Of a stretch of 8,549 nt of DNA, positions 6,413 through 8,549 are shown one piece after another. The notes under the pieces were generated by a model. It worked only from the letters and a program-made list of their open reading frames with translations. It was not told the origin of the DNA and searched no databases. A program made the translations under genes and the position numbers. Every line of letters starts with the position of its first letter. The stretch's first letter is position 1. The DNA is from Blautia sp. GTDB lineage: Bacteria > Bacillota > Clostridia > Lachnospirales > Lachnospiraceae. The stretch is from NCBI GenBank assembly GCA_030841965.1, contig JAUUSJ010000164.1, positions 1-8,549 on the forward strand. Direction: 5' to 3'.

Positions 6413-7492
6413 TTATATTTTCAATGCTAAATATAATAAGACGGCATCTTTAAATTTTCTTGGATTATAGCCACATCGTTTATAGATTCGGTCTAATTTA
6501 TACTGCAATGTGTTCTTATGCAGAAATAGCCTTTTACATGTATTTTGTAATGACATATTTTCTTCGTAGTAGACAGATAAGAGTTCTTTTTCCTCTTGCT
6601 TTAATTCTTTTATTATTTTTTCTAAGTACATTTCTCGGTTTGACTTTGATATGTCTTGCAATAAAATTTCCAGGTCAAGTTTTTCAAATTCTGCAAATAG
6701 TTCCAGAGAATTTTCGATACTTTTTAATGCCGTTCTCGCATTCTCGTAGGAGCGGGATAGCTTACCTAATGGATACTCTGCTCCGACTCCGATTTTCACC
6801 TGATATTCTTGGTCTTTCGCAAATTTATGAAAATTTTTTAAAACTTCTTCTTTTTTCTCGCTCCGAAGTAATGCGATAAATTCATTCGGATACGTGTATG
6901 AGTAAATCGGAACATCGTTTGTCCGAAAAAGAAAATGCATTTTTTGCTCTATAAAAGACATATTTAATGTGTCATAGCTTGTGTCGATTTTTATGATGAC
7001 AACACTCATTTGTTCTTGCTTTTTAATTCCAATTTCTCTTAGACATTCGTTAAAATATTCCCGATTCTCAACCGTTTCATTTACAAGGCATCGCACGATA
7101 TAATTACATTTTTCTGACTTTGTGCGGTTTCTCTCTCCTAAATCTTGCTCTCTCATTAAAAGAGTCGTGATTCTCGTGGCAAGCCTTGTGTATTTTTTTA
7201 CTTCACTTGGTTCTCCACTAATTCCGATAACTGCAATGACTTCATTTCGATAAAAGATCGGGATATTGATTCCTTTTTTTGTTCCGTCAAATGTATTATC
7301 GTCAAATACTTCTATCTGTTTTCCAGTTTTTACAACCTGTAATCCTACTTCGTGAAAATCTCCGACTCGGGTTTGGTTGGTACTGGCGTATATCTTTCCG
7401 TTTTTGTCGATGAAATTGATGCTGTGACCGCAGACTTCTTCCATTGTGTGGATGATTTGGTTTGCGAGGTTTTTTGTGATTTCAAATGCCAT
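6413..7492 (-). CDS. CdaR/sugar-diacid-type transcriptional regulator with PucR-like HTH
   Basis: This is a likely DNA-binding regulator of 359 residues. Residues about 5-135 match the putative sugar-diacid recognition domain, with the hallmark strings GKIYASTNQTRVGDFHE (32-48) and GINIPIFYRNEVIAVIG then SGEPSEV (74-98). The middle (about 160-260), including IGVGAEYPLGKLSRSYENA (234-252), resembles the degenerate GGDEF-like part of PucR/CdaR proteins. The C-terminus (about 302-357; SLQNTCKRLFLHKNTLQYKLDRI is split around 314-336) is the PucR-family helix-turn-helix. GGAAGGAG precedes the ATG by about 5 bases. It converges on oppA, sharing a terminator. Characterised CdaR activates glucarate/galactarate/glycerate genes, but no such genes are here, so its ligand and targets are unknown. 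Control of opp is plausible only by proximity. Confidence 0.9.
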   Translation of the reverse strand: MAFEITKNLANQIIHTMEEVCGHSINFIDKNGKIYASTNQTRVGDFHEVGLQVVKTGKQIEVFDDNTFDGTKKGINIPIFYRNEVIAVIGISGEPSEVKKYTRLATRITTLLMREQDLGERNRTKSEKCNYIVRCLVNETVENREYFNECLREIGIKKQEQMSVVIIKIDTSYDTLNMSFIEQKMHFLFRTNDVPIYSYTYPNEFIALLRSEKKEEVLKNFHKFAKDQEYQVKIGVGAEYPLGKLSRSYENARTALKSIENSLELFAEFEKLDLEILLQDISKSNREMYLEKIIKELKQEEKELLSVYYEENMSLQNTCKRLFLHKNTLQYKLDRIYKRCGYNPRKFKDAVLLYLALKI

Positions 7493-7519
7493 GGTTGCTC
7501 CTTCCTTTGTTTCATTTGG

Positions 7520-7574
7520 GGACAGACGCTAAGAAAGCGAATAAATTTTTTTGGAGGACAGACGCTAAGAGAGC
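7520..7574 (-). repeat. 36-bp duplication of the foldback-element tail, in the regulator's upstream region
   Basis: On the + strand GGACAGACGCTAAG(A)AAGC (7520-7538) recurs with one mismatch at 7556-7574, a 36-bp period. In element orientation both read GC(T)TTCTTAGCGTCTGTCC-like, matching the tail of copy C (CTCTTAGCGTCT). The nearer unit ends only 27 bases before the regulator's ATG. Promoter or 5' leader functions of that gene must therefore overlap this repeat or lie inside copy A. No convincing -35/-10 pair was found here. Confidence 0.8.
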
Positions 7575-7759
7575 AAACCGATATCTGTCCCGTAAACACG
7601 TTCGTTCCCACGATTTTTCGACATACGCTGATATATGCCGCTTCCCGCAAACTCGCAGCTACGCTGCTCAGACAGTGCTCCAGCGGCAAAGCTAAGTATA
7701 TCGAAAAATCGTTCCACTCTCTATCGTTTTCGGGACAGATATCGGTTTGCTCTCTTGGC
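7564..7759 (-). repeat. Foldback element copy A, complete (196 nt)
   Basis: Read on the - strand, the element folds into one long hairpin. The outer helix (7726-7759 with 7564-7597) pairs 32 of 34 positions. An internal loop of about 13 + 12 bases is conserved (GATAGAGAGTGGA; GGGAACGAACGT). The second helix has 17 pairs (strand starting ACGATTTTTCG), followed by a 7-bp helix TGCCGCT/AGCGGCA and an apical region holding GCAGC-GTA-GCTGC. The outermost 17 bases before it (7774-7758, TTTCGCCAATACACAGC) also match copy B with two changes. The core is identical to copy B but the outer arms differ. There is no transposase or convincing target-site duplication. I do not recognise a named family. A structured RNA or mobile foldback repeat are the main options. 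Confidence 0.9.
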
Positions 7760-7800
7760 TGTGTATTGGCGAAACGCAATAAAAATGATTTTGCTTTGTC

Positions 7801-7880
7801 ATTGTTGCTATTGTTTCTATTATTTCTATTGTTGCTATCATTATTATTGTTGCTATTGCTGTATCATTGTTGTTGCTATC
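7801..7880 (+). repeat. Degenerate 9-bp tandem repeat (ATTGTTGCT)
   Basis: Units ATTGTTGCT, ATTGTTTCT, ATTATTTCT, ATTGTTGCT, ATCATTATT, ATTGTTGCT and ATTGCTGTA run from 7801 to 7863, followed by a looser TCATTGTTGTTGCTATC. The tract lies in the 5' flank of copy A and has no counterpart beside copy B. One frame reads as almost pure Leu/Phe, which is a by-product of the repeat rather than a gene. Such tracts arise by replication slippage. Confidence 0.8.
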
Positions 7881-7896
7881 GTCTTGATAGTGTAAA

Positions 7897-7960
7897 ATTT
7901 TTATAAGTAAAAAACAAAGAATTCAAATTGAAACTATGTAGTAGTCGTCCTTATAAAAAT
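7897..7960. repeat. 11-bp inverted repeat at the centre of the A/B pair
   Basis: ATTTTTATAAG (7897-7907) is the reverse complement of CTTATAAAAAT (7950-7960), with 42 bases between. It lies on the midline between the head-to-head copies A and B. It may mark the outer 5' limit of both elements, with the 9-bp tandem inserted on the A side, or it may be chance in AT-rich DNA. Confidence 0.45.
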
Positions 7961-7998
7961 AGAAAGATTTTAATTTTATATTGTTTTGCCAACACACA

Positions 7999-8194
7999 GC
8001 GAAAAGAGTTCCTAGATATATCCTCTAAAAACGATAGAGAGTGGAGCGGTTTTTCGATATACTTAGCTTTGCCGCTGGAGCACTGTCTGAGCAGCGTAGC
8101 TGCGAGTTTGCGGGAAGCGGCATATATCAGCGTATGTCGAAAAACCGCGGGAACGAACGTGTTTTTAGAGGATATATCTAGGAACTCTCTTCGC
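7999..8194 (+). repeat. Foldback element copy B, complete (196 nt)
   Basis: This copy has the same length and predicted fold as copy A. The outer helix 7999-8032/8161-8194 pairs 33 of 34 positions (A8004 opposite C8189 is the exception). The second helix 8046-8062/8132-8148 has 17 pairs including one G-U, and the third helix 8070-8076/8116-8122 has 7. The preceding 17 bases (7984-8000) match copy A's flank with two changes. The outer arms read GAGTTCCTAGATATATCCTC instead of copy A's GAGCAAACCGATATCTGTCC, yet pair equally well. A possible -10 box TATATT (7977-7982) lies just upstream, without a good -35. The tail TCGCGTCTAC (8191-8200) is a single unit of the repeat seen beside A and C. Confidence 0.9.
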
Positions 8195-8200
8195 GTCTAC

Positions 8201-8549
8201 TTCCACTCCCCCCAAATCCCCCTATCTATCGTCGTTTACTGAAAAAGAAATTATATTTTTATGTCTGACTATATCGATAGTATAGCATATATTATGTTAT
8301 AAAATCCATATTTTTTTGATTTTATTTGCATTTTATTAGTATTTAGAACATTGTTTTCTTCTATTTGGCGTGATAAACTGATAATAGAAAGAAACAGAAT
8401 GAGATAACAAAGATAAAGATACAATAAGGATAATAACCAAAAACAAGGTTTAAAAATTCATTGTTAGTAAACAAGTTATTGTCATATTATTTTATTAGGT
8501 AATTGCGAAACGAGTGGGAAATTCTGATGCAAAATATGGTAAAAATCTT
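8201..8549. other. AT-rich intergenic region, no gene seen
   Basis: After a short pyrimidine-rich start (CACTCCCCCCAAATCCCCC, resembling the flank after copy C) the sequence becomes strongly AT-rich. It includes runs such as GATAAAGATACAATAAGGATAATAA. No open frame with a ribosome binding site, tRNA-like fold, terminator or further element copy was found. It may be the upstream region of a gene beyond the right edge. Confidence 0.6.

Noticed and set aside
6460..6879. 139-codon + strand open frame with hydrophobic stretches
   Set aside because: It lies antisense within the well-supported regulator gene and has no ribosome binding site.
7345..7779. Open frame on the - strand through copy A (TTG start), and its counterpart in copy B (7928-8242, +)
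   Set aside because: Both are translations of the foldback repeat, with no ribosome binding site. Differences between the copies follow base pairing, not codon conservation, and the copy A frame runs into the regulator gene.
7352..7906. + strand open frames with Leu/Cys/Tyr-rich ends
   Set aside because: They run antisense to the regulator start and copy A, then through the 9-bp tandem, which explains the odd composition.
7564..8194. Insertion sequence or MITE with defined ends
   Set aside because: There is no transposase and no clear target-site duplication, and the terminal arms differ between copies. A non-autonomous mobile origin is not excluded but is not shown.

Overview
The window looks chromosomal and comes from a low-to-moderate GC anaerobic Firmicute, most likely a gut Lachnospiraceae/Clostridia member. 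This is inferred from AGGAGG-type ribosome binding sites at every gene, a TTGACA/TATAAT promoter, a lipoprotein signal ending LTGC, and protein styles typical of that group. No species can be named from the sequence alone.

Positions 411-6288 hold a complete oligopeptide-type ABC importer in the order permease-permease-ATPase-ATPase-binding protein (oppB, oppC, oppD, oppF, oppA), all on the + strand. The first four genes are 14-19 bases apart and clearly form one operon. The binding protein follows after a 172-base gap that contains a strong RNA hairpin. A sigma-A-type promoter (267-296) drives the operon, but an intrinsic-terminator-like hairpin with six Ts (312-347) lies directly behind it, within the leader. 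OppA would catch the substrate outside the membrane, OppB and OppC would form the channel, and OppD and OppF would supply ATP hydrolysis. Both ATPases carry the four-cysteine C-terminal region of this family.

A perfect 15-bp bidirectional terminator (6373-6410) separates oppA from a convergent gene (7492-6413, - strand). That gene encodes a CdaR/sugar-diacid-type transcription regulator with an N-terminal sensor and a C-terminal PucR-type helix-turn-helix.

The rest of the window is non-coding and repeat-rich, and it holds the most interesting signal. Two full 196-nt copies of a foldback element lie head to head (copy A, 7564-7759, - strand; copy B, 7999-8194, + strand). The 3' end of a third copy (C, 1-51) is cut by the left edge. 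A and B share an identical core of about 85 nt. They differ strongly in their 34-position outer helix, yet each copy's two arms still match each other: 12 pairs in the outer helix and 2 in the second helix differ between copies with pairing kept. This is the pattern of selected RNA or DNA secondary structure, or of arm-to-arm correction. The 3' end of each copy runs into one to three direct repeats carrying GCGTCT. A degenerate 9-bp tandem repeat (7801-7880) lies between A and B. Copies C and A bracket the transporter-regulator block in opposite orientation. The last 345 bases are AT-rich with no recognisable gene.
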